Source of the DNA: Tessaracoccus sp. SD287
Lineage (GTDB): Bacteria; Actinomycetota; Actinomycetes; Propionibacteriales; Propionibacteriaceae
Length of the DNA: 52,617 bases
Direction of reading: 5' to 3'
NCBI RefSeq assembly: GCF_017355265.1
Contig: NZ_JADIJQ010000020.1
Coordinates: 1 to 52,617, forward strand
Under the pieces are notes generated by a model. It did no database searches. It saw only the letters and a list, made by a program, of their open reading frames with translations, and had not been told where the DNA came from. This document shows, piece after piece, positions 1 through 10,312 of this stretch. The position numbers and the translations under genes are program-made. The first letter of the stretch is position 1. Each line of letters starts with the position of its first letter.

Positions 1-48
1 CTTTTCCTTCTTGCATCGCGGGGGACCTCCACCATGGAAGGACCACAC

Positions 49-999
49 ATGCGCACGTCCATGACGATGCCACGCATCATTGCGGCCATCGTTTCAGCCC
101 TGCTGCTGGTTGCCGGGCTCAACCTCAGCAATCCCGTCCAGGCCCAGGCCGCCGACAACAATCTCACCGCCTGGAACTTCTTCCGCAACAAGGGCTTTTC
201 GCAGCCCCAGACAGCGGGTCTGATCGGCAACTTCATCGTCGAGTCCGGTGCCGACCCCATCAATCCGGCGGCCGTCCAGTACGGCGGTGGCCCCGGCCGT
301 GGCATCGCCCAGTGGGAGGGGTCGCGCCGTGACGACCTGTACGCCTACGCCAACAGCCGCGGCCTGCCCTGGTACAGCCTGCAACTCCAGCTCGACTTCG
401 TCTGGAAGGAGTTCATGGGGCCGGAATCGTATGCCTACTCCAAGCTGAAGGCCACCACCACCGTCGACAGCGCCGCAGTCGCCGTGAGGCAGTACTACGA
501 ACGACCCTCGGTCCACGCCGACGATGCCCGCAAGCGGGCGGCGTGGAGCGTGTACAACCGCTACTCCGGCACCACCCCTGCCCCTGCGCCGGAGACCTCG
601 TTCCCCACCCTGAAGGCCGGTACCACCAACAGGTCCGCGACCACCACGCTGCAGTACCTCCTGCGTTCCAAGGGCTACAGCATCACGGTCGATGGGGCCT
701 TCGGCACGGGCACCACCAGCACCGTCAAGAAGTTCCAGAGCGCGCGTGGTCTGGTGGCCGATGGTGTGGCCGGTCCGGCGACCTGGGGGGCACTGGTCCC
801 CTCCCTGAAGGAGGGCAACACGGGGTCAGCGGTCACCGCCCTGCAAGTGGAGCTCAAGGCCCACGGCAAGTACACCGGCACCATCGACGGCAACTTCGGC
901 CCGCTGACCACGTCAGCGGTCATCAGCTACCAGAAGTCGGTCGGCCTGGTCGCTGACGGAGTCGCTGGGCCCAAGACCTGGGGCAGCCTGGTCGACTGA
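49..999 (+). CDS. Secreted phage-type lysozyme with two peptidoglycan-binding domains
   Basis: Predicted exported cell-wall hydrolase of about 316 residues. The N terminus is a signal peptide (hydrophobic stretch at about residues 10-25, Ala-rich end near VQAQAA). Residues of about 37-170 resemble the phage-tail lysozyme domain, with the likely catalytic Glu in GNFIVESG and a GIAQWEG motif. Two PG_binding_1 modules follow, each with the typical LQ..L...G....DG.FG pattern. I chose ATG 49 because GGAAGG lies 7 bases upstream; an in-frame ATG at 34 lacks a good ribosome site. The next gene encodes another hydrolase whose last 65 residues are nearly identical, so the two probably share a duplication history and act on the same wall. 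The family assignment is firm; the exact bond cut is not shown. Confidence 0.85.
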   Translation: MRTSMTMPRIIAAIVSALLLVAGLNLSNPVQAQAADNNLTAWNFFRNKGFSQPQTAGLIGNFIVESGADPINPAAVQYGGGPGRGIAQWEGSRRDDLYAYANSRGLPWYSLQLQLDFVWKEFMGPESYAYSKLKATTTVDSAAVAVRQYYERPSVHADDARKRAAWSVYNRYSGTTPAPAPETSFPTLKAGTTNRSATTTLQYLLRSKGYSITVDGAFGTGTTSTVKKFQSARGLVADGVAGPATWGALVPSLKEGNTGSAVTALQVELKAHGKYTGTIDGNFGPLTTSAVISYQKSVGLVADGVAGPKTWGSLVD

Positions 1000-1036
1000 C
1001 CGCCCCAGAACCGTCATCGCCCCCGGCGATGACCAC

Positions 1037-1068
1037 GCAGCGGCCGGTACCCGCCAGCCGGCCGCTGC
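1037..1068 (+). terminator. Hairpin terminator after the lysozyme gene
   Basis: A perfect 11-bp stem (GCAGCGGCCGG paired with CCGGCCGCTGC) with a short loop. A second GC-rich hairpin at 1071-1093 (TGCCCGGG/CCCGGGCA) follows directly. There is no T tract, as is common in high-GC actinobacteria. The pair sits between two same-strand genes and should limit read-through. Confidence 0.55.
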
Positions 1069-1145
1069 TGTGCCCGGGCCCCCTCCCCGGGCACGCCCCC
1101 TGGGCGGGACCCCCACCGTCTCATCCCCCTCGTAGAAAGACCGCC

Positions 1146-2159
1146 ATGAACATTCTGAAGAAGGTGCGCACCGTCGCCCTGGTCGCCACCCTGTCTGCCG
1201 GCCTGATCGCCGGCACCGCCTCGCTCGCCGAGGCCTACGTCCGCAGCGACTACCCGGCCGCGGTGATGACCTGGGTCCGCACGCCGTCCGGCTGGGACGA
1301 CTCCTCGCGCGTCAAGGTCTCCGGCAGCACCATCACCTGCAACATTCCTCTCGCCACCGCCTATGCGAGCTCGGCCAAGGCTGTCGTCCGCCAGGAACTT
1401 CAGCCGCTCGTCCAGGAACTGATGCGCCGCACCGAGTCCATGGGGTACACGTTGCGGGCGGCCGACACCGGTGCCTACAACTGCCGCTTCATCGGTGGCA
1501 CCTACACTCCGTCCAACCATGCCTACGGCCGGGCCATCGACATCAACTGGCAGAGCAACCCCCAGTCCTCGACGTTCACCTCGAACATCCCCCCGGCTGT
1601 GGTGAAGATGTGGATCAACCACGGCTTCTACTGGGGTGGCCACTACACCTACCCCACCAAGTACGACACCATGCACTTCGAGTACATGGGTTCCTACTCC
1701 AACATCGGCTACTACTACAACAAGCTCAAGGGAACCACCCCTGCCCCGGTGCCGGAGACCTCGTTCCCGACCAAGGACTACGGCGATACCGGCTCGGCAG
1801 TCACCACCCTGCAGTACCTGCTGCGCGGCAAGGGCTACTCCCTCACCATCGACGGCTCCTTCGGCACCCAGACCAAGAGCGCGGTCATCGCCTTCCAGAA
1901 GTCACGCGGCCTCTACGCCGACGGCATCGTCGGGGACAAGACCTGGACCGCGCTGGTCCCCACCCTCAAGGAGGGCAGCAGCGGCTACTCCGTCCGCGGC
2001 CTGCAGGTCGAACTCAAGGCGCACGGCAAGTACACCGGCACCATCGACGGCAACTTCGGCCCGCTGACCAAGTCAGCGGTCATCAGCTACCAGAAGTCCG
2101 CCGGCCTCTACGCCGACGGCATCGTCGGCGCCAAGACCTGGGGCAGCCTGGTCGACTGA
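1146..2159 (+). CDS. Secreted M15-family peptidase with two peptidoglycan-binding domains
   Basis: Predicted exported D-Ala-D-Ala carboxypeptidase or L-Ala-D-Glu endopeptidase-like enzyme of 337 residues. A signal peptide occupies residues 1-30 and ends ASLAEA. The catalytic domain (about residues 85-200) shows the M15/VanY zinc pattern: SNHAYGRAIDIN supplies His and Asp, and DTMHFEY supplies the second His. Two PG_binding_1 repeats fill about 215-337. The ATG at 1146 is preferred over an upstream in-frame start because AGAAAGA lies 5 bases before it and the signal peptide then begins MNILKKVR. The C-terminal repeat matches that of the upstream lysozyme almost residue for residue. Peptidase family assignment is confident; substrate specificity within M15 is not resolved. 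Confidence 0.85.
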   Translation: MNILKKVRTVALVATLSAGLIAGTASLAEAYVRSDYPAAVMTWVRTPSGWDDSSRVKVSGSTITCNIPLATAYASSAKAVVRQELQPLVQELMRRTESMGYTLRAADTGAYNCRFIGGTYTPSNHAYGRAIDINWQSNPQSSTFTSNIPPAVVKMWINHGFYWGGHYTYPTKYDTMHFEYMGSYSNIGYYYNKLKGTTPAPVPETSFPTKDYGDTGSAVTTLQYLLRGKGYSLTIDGSFGTQTKSAVIAFQKSRGLYADGIVGDKTWTALVPTLKEGSSGYSVRGLQVELKAHGKYTGTIDGNFGPLTKSAVISYQKSAGLYADGIVGAKTWGSLVD

Positions 2160-2174
2160 CCACCCGAGTCCTGT

Positions 2175-2210
2175 CGAGTGGCCCGGTGACCGCAGTCACC
2201 GGGCCACTCG
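2175..2210 (+). terminator. Strong hairpin terminator after the M15 peptidase gene
   Basis: A perfect 16-bp stem (CGAGTGGCCCGGTGAC with its complement) closes on the 4-base loop CGCA. It starts 15 bases after the stop codon and lies before the mdh promoter, so it should insulate the two units. Confidence 0.75.
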
Positions 2211-2228
2211 CCCAATGCGGGGCTCACG

Positions 2229-3303
<1,075 letters not shown>

Positions 3304-3359
3304 TCCCCGCTGGGGTCACCACTGCCCTGGCCCAGGACAGCCTGGCGCAAACCTTCCGG

Positions 3360-3393
3360 CAAACGGCTCGCCCTCTTGGGGGCGAGCCGTTTG
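3360..3393. terminator. Bidirectional terminator between mdh and the DUF3017 gene
   Basis: A 14-bp perfect stem, CAAACGGCTCGCCC paired with GGGCGAGCCGTTTG around a 6-base loop. The A-rich left end and T-rich right end let it work in both directions. It lies between the convergent stop codons of mdh and the DUF3017 gene. Confidence 0.75.
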
Positions 3394-3408
3394 TCATGGG
3401 TGGACGGT

Positions 3409-3729
3409 TCAGCCGCCGACCGATGGCGGCGACGGCGGCACCACCAGGGTCAACGCGAGCAGGGCCGCCGCCGCCGCCAGCAGCAGCGCGGTGTCGAACC
3501 AGCGGCTGCGCACCGCCAGCAGCCCCACCCGTCGGGTGGGCAGGACCAGCCGGAACAGTCCCGCCAGCAGCACCGTCAGCCCGAAGGCGAATGCCCCTCG
3601 ACGCCAGTGGCCGGTGGCCAGGATGGTGCAGGACGTGGCCATCGCCAGCAGCACCAGGAACAGTGTCCACTGGTTGCGGAGCTTGACCAGCAGGCTGCCT
3701 GCCCCGGTGTGCTGTGCGGGCGCGGCCAT
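3409..3729 (-). CDS. DUF3017 small membrane protein
   Basis: A 106-residue protein with three predicted membrane segments (about residues 20-40, 47-64 and 78-100). Its position directly behind folD, with one base between the folD stop and this start, matches the DUF3017 family, which in actinobacteria is almost always the gene after folD. No function is known for that family and none can be read from the sequence. The gene is the last of the DUF6350-purN-purH-folD run and is probably co-transcribed with it. The identification relies mainly on context plus size and topology. Confidence 0.75.
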   Translation of the reverse strand: MAAPAQHTGAGSLLVKLRNQWTLFLVLLAMATSCTILATGHWRRGAFAFGLTVLLAGLFRLVLPTRRVGLLAVRSRWFDTALLLAAAAALLALTLVVPPSPPSVGG

Positions 3730-3730
3730 C

Positions 3731-4582
3731 TCAGCCGGCGAGGTGTTCGGCGCGGTCCACCACGTTGCTGAGCAGCATGGCGCGGGTCATCGGGCCGACG
3801 CCACCCGGGTTGGGGGTCACCCATCCGGCCGTGTCCCAGACGTCGGGGGCCAGGTCGCCGACGGTCTTGCCGTCGACCCGGCTGACACCGACATCGATGA
3901 GCACAGCACCCGGCTTGATCACCCCGGCGGTGATCATGTGGGGCACACCGGCGGCGGCCACCACGATGTCGGCGGTGCGGGTGTGCGCAGCGAAGTCCCG
4001 GGTGCCGGTGTGGCACAGGGTGACGGTGGCATTCTCGCTGCGCCGGGTCAGGATCAACCCCAGGGGGCGTCCGACGGTGGTACCGCGACCGATCACGGTG
4101 ACCTCGGCACCGTTCCAGTCGATGCCGTGGCGGCGGACCAGTTCGACGATGCCGCGCGGGGTGCACGGCAGCGCGGCCGGCTCGTTGAGCACCAGCTTGC
4201 CGAGCGTGGTCGGGTGCAGCCCATCGGCGTCCTTGTCGGGATCGATGGCGGCCAGCGCAGCGAACTGGTCGAGGTGTTTGGGCAGCGGCAACTGGACGAT
4301 GTAGCCGGTGACCGCGGGGTCCTCGTTCAGGTGCCGCAGCGCCTCGTCCAGTTGTGCCTGGCTGGCCTGGGCCGGCAGGTGGACGCGGAGCGATGCGATA
4401 CCGACCTGCTCGCAGTCACGGTGCTTCATGGCGACGTAGCGTTCGCTGGCCGGGTCGTCCCCGACCAGCACGGTGGCGAGCCCCGGCACCACGCCACGCT
4501 CGGCCAGTGCCTGCACCCGTGCCGTCAGCTCGTCCTTGATCGCAGCGTGGACGGCCTTGCCGTCAAGAACCTGGGCGGTCAT
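3731..4582 (-). CDS. folD: Bifunctional methylene-THF dehydrogenase / methenyl-THF cyclohydrolase
   Basis: Cytoplasmic one-carbon enzyme that interconverts 5,10-methylene-THF and 10-formyl-THF, the formyl donor used by PurN and PurH encoded just upstream. It is 283 residues long, the normal size. The catalytic-Lys motif is seen as [12 protein letters not shown], followed by [16 protein letters not shown]-like KDADGLHP, the NADP-binding [11 protein letters not shown] and the C-terminal [11 protein letters not shown] signature. The start at 4582 is placed by alignment to the family start MTAQVLDG and a GAGAGG ribosome site; the frame stays open upstream into purH but that part is not FolD. It lies 10 bases after purH. 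Confidence 0.97.
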   Translation of the reverse strand: MTAQVLDGKAVHAAIKDELTARVQALAERGVVPGLATVLVGDDPASERYVAMKHRDCEQVGIASLRVHLPAQASQAQLDEALRHLNEDPAVTGYIVQLPLPKHLDQFAALAAIDPDKDADGLHPTTLGKLVLNEPAALPCTPRGIVELVRRHGIDWNGAEVTVIGRGTTVGRPLGLILTRRSENATVTLCHTGTRDFAAHTRTADIVVAAAGVPHMITAGVIKPGAVLIDVGVSRVDGKTVGDLAPDVWDTAGWVTPNPGGVGPMTRAMLLSNVVDRAEHLAG

Positions 4583-4592
4583 GGTGTGCCTC

Positions 4593-6167
4593 TCAGTGGA
4601 AGAAGTGGCGGGTGCCGGTGAAGTACATGGTGACCCCGGCGGCCTTGGCAGCCTCGATGGTCTCGTCGTCGCGCACCGAACCGCCGGGCTGGACGATCGC
4701 CCGCACGCCGGCCTGCAACAGGATCTGTGGCCCGTCCGAGAAGGGGAAGAACGCATCCGAGGCTGCCACCGACCCGTTGGCGCGGGCCCCGGCGCGTTCG
4801 ACGGCCAGGCGGCACGAGTCGACCCGGTTGACCTGCCCCATGCCCACCCCGACCGAGGCGCGGTCATGGGCCAGCAGGATGGCGTTCGACTTCACCGCGC
4901 GGCAGGCGCGCCAGGCGAAGACCAGGTCGGCCAGGGTGTTCTCGTCGGCGGCCTCGCCGGTGGCAAGCACCCAGTTCGCCGGGTCGTCACCTTCGGCGTC
5001 GATCCGGTCGGGTGCCTGCAACAACGCCCCACCCGAGATCGGCTGCAACTGCCGTGAGCGATGGGTGTAGGCCGGGGCCACCAGGACGCGAATGTTCTTC
5101 TTGCGCTGCAGCTCGGCGACCGCACCGTCCTCGTAGGACGGGGCGATGATCACCTCGGTGAAGATGTCGGCGACCTGCTTGGCCATCTCCAGGCTGACGG
5201 GACGGTTGGTGGCAATCACTCCGCCGAACGCCGAGACCGGGTCGCAGGCGTGGGCCTTGCGGTGGGCCTCGGCGACGTCGCGACCCGAGGCGATGCCGCA
5301 CGGGTTGGCGTGCTTGATGATGGCGACGGTCGGCTCGTCGAAGTCATAGGCCGCCCGATAGGCCGCCTCGCCGTCGGTGTAGTTGTTGTAGCTCATCTCC
5401 TTGCCGTGCAACTGCTCGGCCTGGGTGATGCCAGCGGGACCTGCCGCGTAGGAGTACAGGGCGGCAGGCTGGTGGGAGTTCTCGCCGTAGCGCAGCGTCC
5501 CCTGCTTGGTCCAGGCGCCGCCGATGAACGCCGGGAAGTTGTCACCGCCGGAGCTGTCGGTGAGCACCGATCCCATCCAGCTGGCCACCGCAATGTCGTA
5601 GGTGGCGGTGTGGACGAACGCCTGGGCGGCCAGCGCCTGCCGTTGCGCCAGCGTGTAGCCGCCCGCGGTCAGTGCAGCCTGCAGGTCGGCGTACTGGTCG
5701 GGGCTGGTGACGATGGCGACCGAGGGGTGGTTCTTGGCCGCGGCACGCACCATCGAGGGCCCACCGATGTCGATCTGCTCGACGCACTCATCAGGGGTGG
5801 CACCCGAGGCAACGGTCTCGGTGAAGGGGTAGAGGTTGGACACCACCAGGTCGAAGGGAGCCACCTGCAACTCGTCGAGTTGATCACGGTGGCTCTGCAG
5901 TCGACGGTCCGCCAGGATGCCGGCATGGATCTTGGGGTGCAGGGTCTTCACCCGTCCGTCCAGGCATTCCGGGAAACCCGTGACCTGCTCGACGGGGACG
6001 ACGGGGACGCCGGCCTCGGCGAGCACCTTGGCGGTGGAGCCCGTGGAGACGACCTCGACCCCCGCCGCCGCCAGCGCCCGGCCCAACTCGGCCAGACCCT
6101 GCTTGTCGTAGACCGAGACCAGTGCCCGGGTGATGGGTGCCCGGGTGATGGGCTGGACGTCACTCAT
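4593..6167 (-). CDS. purH: Bifunctional AICAR transformylase / IMP cyclohydrolase
   Basis: Catalyses the last two steps of de novo IMP synthesis: formylation of AICAR by 10-formyl-THF, then ring closure. The 524-residue length fits. The N-terminal MGS-like IMP cyclohydrolase domain (about 1-145) carries [11 protein letters not shown] and [12 protein letters not shown]; the AICAR transformylase domain follows, with the catalytic Lys-His motif [10 protein letters not shown] and ending GGSVRDDE...[11 protein letters not shown]. The start ATG at 6167 lies inside the end of purN (8-base overlap), with GGAG 6 bases upstream, implying translational coupling. The frame continues upstream through purN but has no PurH similarity there. 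Confidence 0.97.
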   Translation of the reverse strand: MSDVQPITRAPITRALVSVYDKQGLAELGRALAAAGVEVVSTGSTAKVLAEAGVPVVPVEQVTGFPECLDGRVKTLHPKIHAGILADRRLQSHRDQLDELQVAPFDLVVSNLYPFTETVASGATPDECVEQIDIGGPSMVRAAAKNHPSVAIVTSPDQYADLQAALTAGGYTLAQRQALAAQAFVHTATYDIAVASWMGSVLTDSSGGDNFPAFIGGAWTKQGTLRYGENSHQPAALYSYAAGPAGITQAEQLHGKEMSYNNYTDGEAAYRAAYDFDEPTVAIIKHANPCGIASGRDVAEAHRKAHACDPVSAFGGVIATNRPVSLEMAKQVADIFTEVIIAPSYEDGAVAELQRKKNIRVLVAPAYTHRSRQLQPISGGALLQAPDRIDAEGDDPANWVLATGEAADENTLADLVFAWRACRAVKSNAILLAHDRASVGVGMGQVNRVDSCRLAVERAGARANGSVAASDAFFPFSDGPQILLQAGVRAIVQPGGSVRDDETIEAAKAAGVTMYFTGTRHFFH

Positions 6168-6744
6168 GTGCTTCTCCAATGTGCGTGCTGGCCAACTGGT
6201 CGACAACCTCGACCAGCAGACGCCGTTCGACGATCTTGATGCGCTCGTGCAGGGACTCCACGGTGTCGTCGTCCTCGACGGACACCGCCCCCTGGGCCAG
6301 GATCCGGCCGGTGTCGACGCCGTCGTCGACGAGGAACACGGTGGCCCCCGTGACCCGGACGCCGTGCTCCAGGGCGTCACGGGCGCCGTGCATGCCCGGA
6401 AAGGACGGCAGCAGCGCCGGATGGGTGTTGATGGTGCGGCCCGCGAAACGCGCCAGGAAATGGGCCCCCAGCAGCTTCATGAACCCGGCGCTGACCACCA
6501 GGTCGGGGCGGTAGGAGGCGACCAGTTCGGTCAGCTCGGCGTCCCACTGGGAGCGGTCCGCGCCCTTGGCCAGCGGCACCGCGAAGGTGGGCAGGTTGAG
6601 CGCGCGAGCACGATCGAGCCCCTCGCATTCACGGTCGGAGCCGACCGCCACCAGTTCCACGTCACGGCGGCCGACCAGATGGTCGGCCAGGGCCTGGAAC
6701 AGGGTGCCGGAACCCGACACCAGGACGAGGACGCGGTAAGTCAC
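6160..6744 (-). CDS. purN: Phosphoribosylglycinamide formyltransferase
   Basis: GAR transformylase, using 10-formyl-THF to formylate glycinamide ribonucleotide in purine synthesis. It has 194 residues, typical of PurN. The N-terminal phosphate loop is [11 protein letters not shown]. The catalytic region shows Asn and His in [14 protein letters not shown], and the conserved Asp in [10 protein letters not shown]. The start is GTG 6744. A TAGGGT hexamer ends 6 bases before it, so purN may also be transcribed from its own near-leaderless promoter in addition to read-through from the DUF6350 gene 86 bases upstream. It overlaps purH by 8 bases. Confidence 0.96.
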   Translation of the reverse strand: MTYRVLVLVSGSGTLFQALADHLVGRRDVELVAVGSDRECEGLDRARALNLPTFAVPLAKGADRSQWDAELTELVASYRPDLVVSAGFMKLLGAHFLARFAGRTINTHPALLPSFPGMHGARDALEHGVRVTGATVFLVDDGVDTGRILAQGAVSVEDDDTVESLHERIKIVERRLLVEVVDQLASTHIGEAHE

Positions 6745-6830
6745 CCCACCACCCTAACGAGTTCGGAGCCCCACGCGCGTGATCGTCCGCGCCGCTGCAC
6801 CAGGCCGGCCGCCGGCGGGTGGGTTCGACG

Positions 6831-8186
6831 TCATCGCTCCTGGCGATCGTCGCGCACCCGCACGCGGGTGGGTTCGTCCTCCGCGGGCAGGGGTTCGGTC
6901 TCGACGGTGACGGTGCTCTCGACCAGCCCCTCGACGGGGTGCTCGGCCGACCCGTCGGCGGGTCGGGGACGCAGCACACCCGTCACGGCGCCGGTGAGGA
7001 CACCGGCGATGCCGAGCAGGGTGGGTGCCATCACGAAGAGGTGGGTGGGACGCACCCCGAGTGCGACCAGGCGGCCGACACCGAGGTCGCCGCTGGACAG
7101 CATCCCCAGCCCCATCAGGACCAGACCGGCGATCACCCCCACCAGTCCCCCGACCAGCGCCGTCTCGTCGAAGCGGGCGCGGGGACGCGCTCGCAGCACC
7201 ACCAGGGCACCGACGGCACCGGCGACCAGCCCGCTGAGCAGCCACAGCAGGTGCAGGGACGACCCGGGGCCCGACTCGGGCATGGCGCCCAGGACCGGGA
7301 TCGCCGGCAGCATCCCCAGCTGGTTCTGCGCAGGACTGACCACCGAGCCGACACCGAACTGGAAACCGGCGCCCAGGGCCCACGAGGCGCACCACACCAC
7401 CAGGTTGGGCAGCCACAGCAGCTGCAGCACCAGCAGCAGGATCGATCCCAGGGTGCCCGGTTCGAGGGATTCGTGCAGGGCGGTGATGCGGTCACGGTTC
7501 TGAATGAGGCCCAGTGCCAGCACGGCGGCACCGGTGCTGAGCATCACCAGCACGCTGGCCGCCACCCCCGCCGGCACCGGCCGCAACCAGCGCGGCCAGT
7601 CGTCCATGATGCGCCACTGGAAGACCCGCGCGGCGGCGACCACCGACGCGACCAGGCCGAGCGCCGCGGCGCCCACCAGGGCCCGCGCGGACTCCTCAGT
7701 GGTTGCCACCACGAAACTGGGCACCAGCACGGCCAGGGTGTGGACCAGGGTGAACACCCCGACGACCCGCAGCGCCAGTCCGCGGCGCTGGTGGCCGCTC
7801 AGTTCCTCGGGGGCGGCCAGTCGCGCCTGCCCCGCGGCAAAGCTTGCCAGTCCGACCGCCAGGGCCAGGTTGGCCAGCGTCATGCCGAGCGGGGTGATGC
7901 TGAGGTGCAGACCGACCACGGTGGCACCGGACAGGAAGCCGAGCAGCCAGACGCGGGTGCCGCTGGTGAAGATGCTGGTGAAGTCGACGTCGGTGGTTGC
8001 CAGCCACCCGAGCGCGAACAGGCCACAGACCACCACCCACGAGATCAGCACGCTCAGCGCGGCGGCGGCCGCTGAGGCCAGCCACCAGGGCAGCCACGGC
8101 TCCGCACGGGTGGGGTGCTCGTCGCCCTGGCCCTCCACGACCACATCCAGACCGGTCGTCCGGCGACCTCGTCGACCTGCGACCAC
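6831..8186 (-). CDS. DUF6350 multi-pass membrane protein (PerM-like)
   Basis: A predicted integral membrane protein of about 450 residues with roughly ten hydrophobic segments, starting near residue 32 (PWWLASAAAAALSVLI) and ending near residue 410. Cytoplasmic tails are rich in Asp, Glu and Arg. The position directly ahead of purN and downstream of sucCD is the conserved place for DUF6350, whose mycobacterial relative PerM has been linked to cell division. I prefer GTG 8186 because GAGGAGG lies 7 bases upstream; ATG 8192, two codons earlier, is in frame but too close to that site. No catalytic motif is seen. A role in division here is only suggested by the family. Confidence 0.8.
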   Translation of the reverse strand: MVAGRRGRRTTGLDVVVEGQGDEHPTRAEPWLPWWLASAAAAALSVLISWVVVCGLFALGWLATTDVDFTSIFTSGTRVWLLGFLSGATVVGLHLSITPLGMTLANLALAVGLASFAAGQARLAAPEELSGHQRRGLALRVVGVFTLVHTLAVLVPSFVVATTEESARALVGAAALGLVASVVAAARVFQWRIMDDWPRWLRPVPAGVAASVLVMLSTGAAVLALGLIQNRDRITALHESLEPGTLGSILLLVLQLLWLPNLVVWCASWALGAGFQFGVGSVVSPAQNQLGMLPAIPVLGAMPESGPGSSLHLLWLLSGLVAGAVGALVVLRARPRARFDETALVGGLVGVIAGLVLMGLGMLSSGDLGVGRLVALGVRPTHLFVMAPTLLGIAGVLTGAVTGVLRPRPADGSAEHPVEGLVESTVTVETEPLPAEDEPTRVRVRDDRQER

Positions 8187-8344
8187 GCCCATCCCTCCTC
8201 TTGCCCCTACCCGGCTGGGCAGGTCCCCCCTTGGTACTCTGAAGGATGCCCGGCAGGATCTGTGGTGCACACTGACTTGACGTCGGTCCCTGCTGGGACT
8301 GTTCCACGTCCTGATATCACCGCTGTCAACCGTGAAGGATTCCC

Positions 8345-10186
8345 GTGAGCGACGAACGCCCCGAGGCCATCCGGCGAGCCCGGCGCGCTGCCTCGGACGA
8401 TGCACTCGACCCGGACGTCGTCGACGATACCCCAGGGGAGTTGGACTCCCCGTCACGACAGGGCGGACGCTTCGCCGCGGCGCCCGAGGCCACCGACACC
8501 CCGGTGCCGCCGCCCTCGTCCGGCGGAGCGGCTCCGGCCCCCGGTGCCCACGCCGCGTTCATGCGCCCCGGGGCGTCCTCCGCTGACACCCCCGCACCGC
8601 CCACCCCGCCCGAGCCGGTGCGGCCCGGCGGGCGCTTCAGCTCGGGCGTGGGTGACGCCGACGGGGACGGGCCGGCCCCGCGCCGCTCGGCCGCCACCTC
8701 AACGACTCCTCCCGAGTTCCCCAGCTTCGAGGCTCCTGCCGGCGTCGGCACCCTCGCCTTGACCGCGGCCGGTGACCCGGCCCCGGCGTCGGATCCGCCG
8801 GCGCCCGCCGCAGCCAGTGACACGCCCTCACCCGACGACTCCGCGGCCGACTCCCGTGCGACCGACTCCCGTGAGGACGCGGACGAACTGACCACCCACG
8901 CCGCCCGGAACCCGTGGCCGACGCGCATCCTGGTCGGGGTGCTGGTGCTGGCGCTGGTCGCCGCCGCCGGCTACTTCGCACTGCAGCAGAGCCGCAAGCC
9001 CGACGTGTCGGTCACGGTGACCCAGTCCTCGACTGCCAGCGCCACCCCCACCGGACCGGAGGCGGTCAGCGATGCGTCACTCTTGACCGACGCCGAGGCG
9101 ACGGCCACTCTGGGCGGCACCTGGACGACCACCGAGACCCTCAGCGAGGTGTCGGCCAGCTCGCCCCAGGTCACCTGCATGACCAACCCCGAGGGTCTGC
9201 CGAACGCGCAAATCACCCGTCAGCGCGTGCTCGCCTCCGGCCAGGACAATGGACTGGCCGCCCTGCACCGCATTGACGCCTACGCCACCGAGGCCCTGGC
9301 CACGCAGGCCTACCAGGTGCGTCTGGCCAGGCTCAGCGCCTGCGACGACGTGCCGGCCTGGCTGAGCAGTTCGGCCAGCGTCGCCGGTCTGGCCGATGAG
9401 TCCTTCTCGTTGACCATCGCCTACCAGGACCCCACCGTGCAGTACCGCACGGTGGTGATCAGCCGCACCGGCACGGCCGTCTCAATGCTCGACGTCGCCC
9501 AGAACACGACCGCCGTCGACCCGGCCAAGGTGGCCGACGCCGCCCTGGAGCCGTCCAAGCGGCTGTGCCAGTCGGCCGGTGGAACGTGCCCCACCGAACT
9601 GGCCGTCCGTCCCGAAGTGGTCCCCCCCACCCCGATCTTCGGGTGGTTGGCGCAGTCCGACCTGCCACGCATCACCGCTGGTCAGGGTCTGTGGAGCGCG
9701 ACCCAGGTCGGACAGGTGACCACCAAGGGCAGCCAGTGCGAGAACGCCACCCTGGCCTCGGTGAACGGACCTACCTCTCGGGAACAGCGTTCCTATTTGC
9801 TCGACCAGGACGACCGCGCCCCGGAGGCCTTCGGTGTTGACCAGGTCCGCTTCCTCTTTGCCGACGCCGCTGCGGCCAAGACCTTTGCCACCAAGCTCGG
9901 CAGCGACATCGCCGACTGTGGGAAGCGCAGCGAGACCGCGACCGTCTCGGAGGACCGCACGCTCAGCATCTCGGGGCAGAACCGTCAGCCCGTCACCGGC
10001 CGCATCTTCCTGGTCACCCAGGCCACCGGCGCGAACACCAAGGTGTACTTCCGGGTTGCCGTGGTGGTCTCGGGCAATCGGATGACCTACCTGGTGTCGA
10101 ACACTCGCGAGAACTTCGACTTCACCACCGACTCGTGGCTGCTGCTGGCCGCTCGCGCCGGGCAGCGGATCACCCAGTCGCGCTAG
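8345..10186 (+). CDS. Hypothetical membrane-anchored protein with large extracellular region
   Basis: A 613-residue protein, not assigned to a named family with confidence. Residues 1-190 are low-complexity, rich in Pro, Ala, Asp and Ser, and contain repeated GGRF and phosphorylatable Thr/Ser-Pro stretches. One membrane segment lies at about 193-214 (LVGVLVLALVAAAGYFAL). The outside part has two similar-sized domains, about 240-400 and 430-613; the first carries four Cys that could form two disulfides, the second two. This layout resembles the sensor part of PknH-type kinases (PknH_C-like) without the kinase. The start is GTG 8345 with AAGGA 5 bases upstream. It transcribes divergently from the DUF6350 gene and converges on sucD, interrupting an otherwise conserved block. 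Confidence 0.7.
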   Translation: MSDERPEAIRRARRAASDDALDPDVVDDTPGELDSPSRQGGRFAAAPEATDTPVPPPSSGGAAPAPGAHAAFMRPGASSADTPAPPTPPEPVRPGGRFSSGVGDADGDGPAPRRSAATSTTPPEFPSFEAPAGVGTLALTAAGDPAPASDPPAPAAASDTPSPDDSAADSRATDSREDADELTTHAARNPWPTRILVGVLVLALVAAAGYFALQQSRKPDVSVTVTQSSTASATPTGPEAVSDASLLTDAEATATLGGTWTTTETLSEVSASSPQVTCMTNPEGLPNAQITRQRVLASGQDNGLAALHRIDAYATEALATQAYQVRLARLSACDDVPAWLSSSASVAGLADESFSLTIAYQDPTVQYRTVVISRTGTAVSMLDVAQNTTAVDPAKVADAALEPSKRLCQSAGGTCPTELAVRPEVVPPTPIFGWLAQSDLPRITAGQGLWSATQVGQVTTKGSQCENATLASVNGPTSREQRSYLLDQDDRAPEAFGVDQVRFLFADAAAAKTFATKLGSDIADCGKRSETATVSEDRTLSISGQNRQPVTGRIFLVTQATGANTKVYFRVAVVVSGNRMTYLVSNTRENFDFTTDSWLLLAARAGQRITQSR

Positions 10187-10222
10187 TTTCTCCGTCCTCG
10201 CTCCGCGAGTTCTGCAGGGCCG

Positions 10223-10298
10223 GTGAACAAACAAGCACTCAGCGGCACAGGACCTGCATTTCTGCAGGGCGCGTGCCGCTGGGTACTTGTTTGTTGAC
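10223..10298. repeat. Hairpin repeat, copy C (probable bidirectional terminator)
   Basis: An interrupted palindrome. The left arm AACAAACAAGCACTCAGCGG pairs with the right arm, whose complement reads AACAAACAAGTACCCAGCGG, and three more bases (CAC) extend the match to 21 of 23. An inner stem CCTGCA/TGCAGG closes the loop. It lies between convergent genes (the 8345-10186 gene and sucD), so the T-rich right arm and A-rich left arm suit a two-way terminator. The arm sequence AAGTACCCAGCGG recurs in copies A and B at 26.8 and 27.8 kb. An 11-base direct repeat TTCTGCAGGGC is present at 10210 and 10260. Confidence 0.7.
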
Positions 10299-10312
10299 GC
10301 CTGGCTGTTGGC

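Noticed and set aside
10223..10298. Hairpin repeats as integron attC sites
   Set aside because: The GTTTGTT and AACAAAC ends recall attC cores, but the RYYYAAC/GTTRRRY pattern is incomplete and there is no integrase gene or cassette array.
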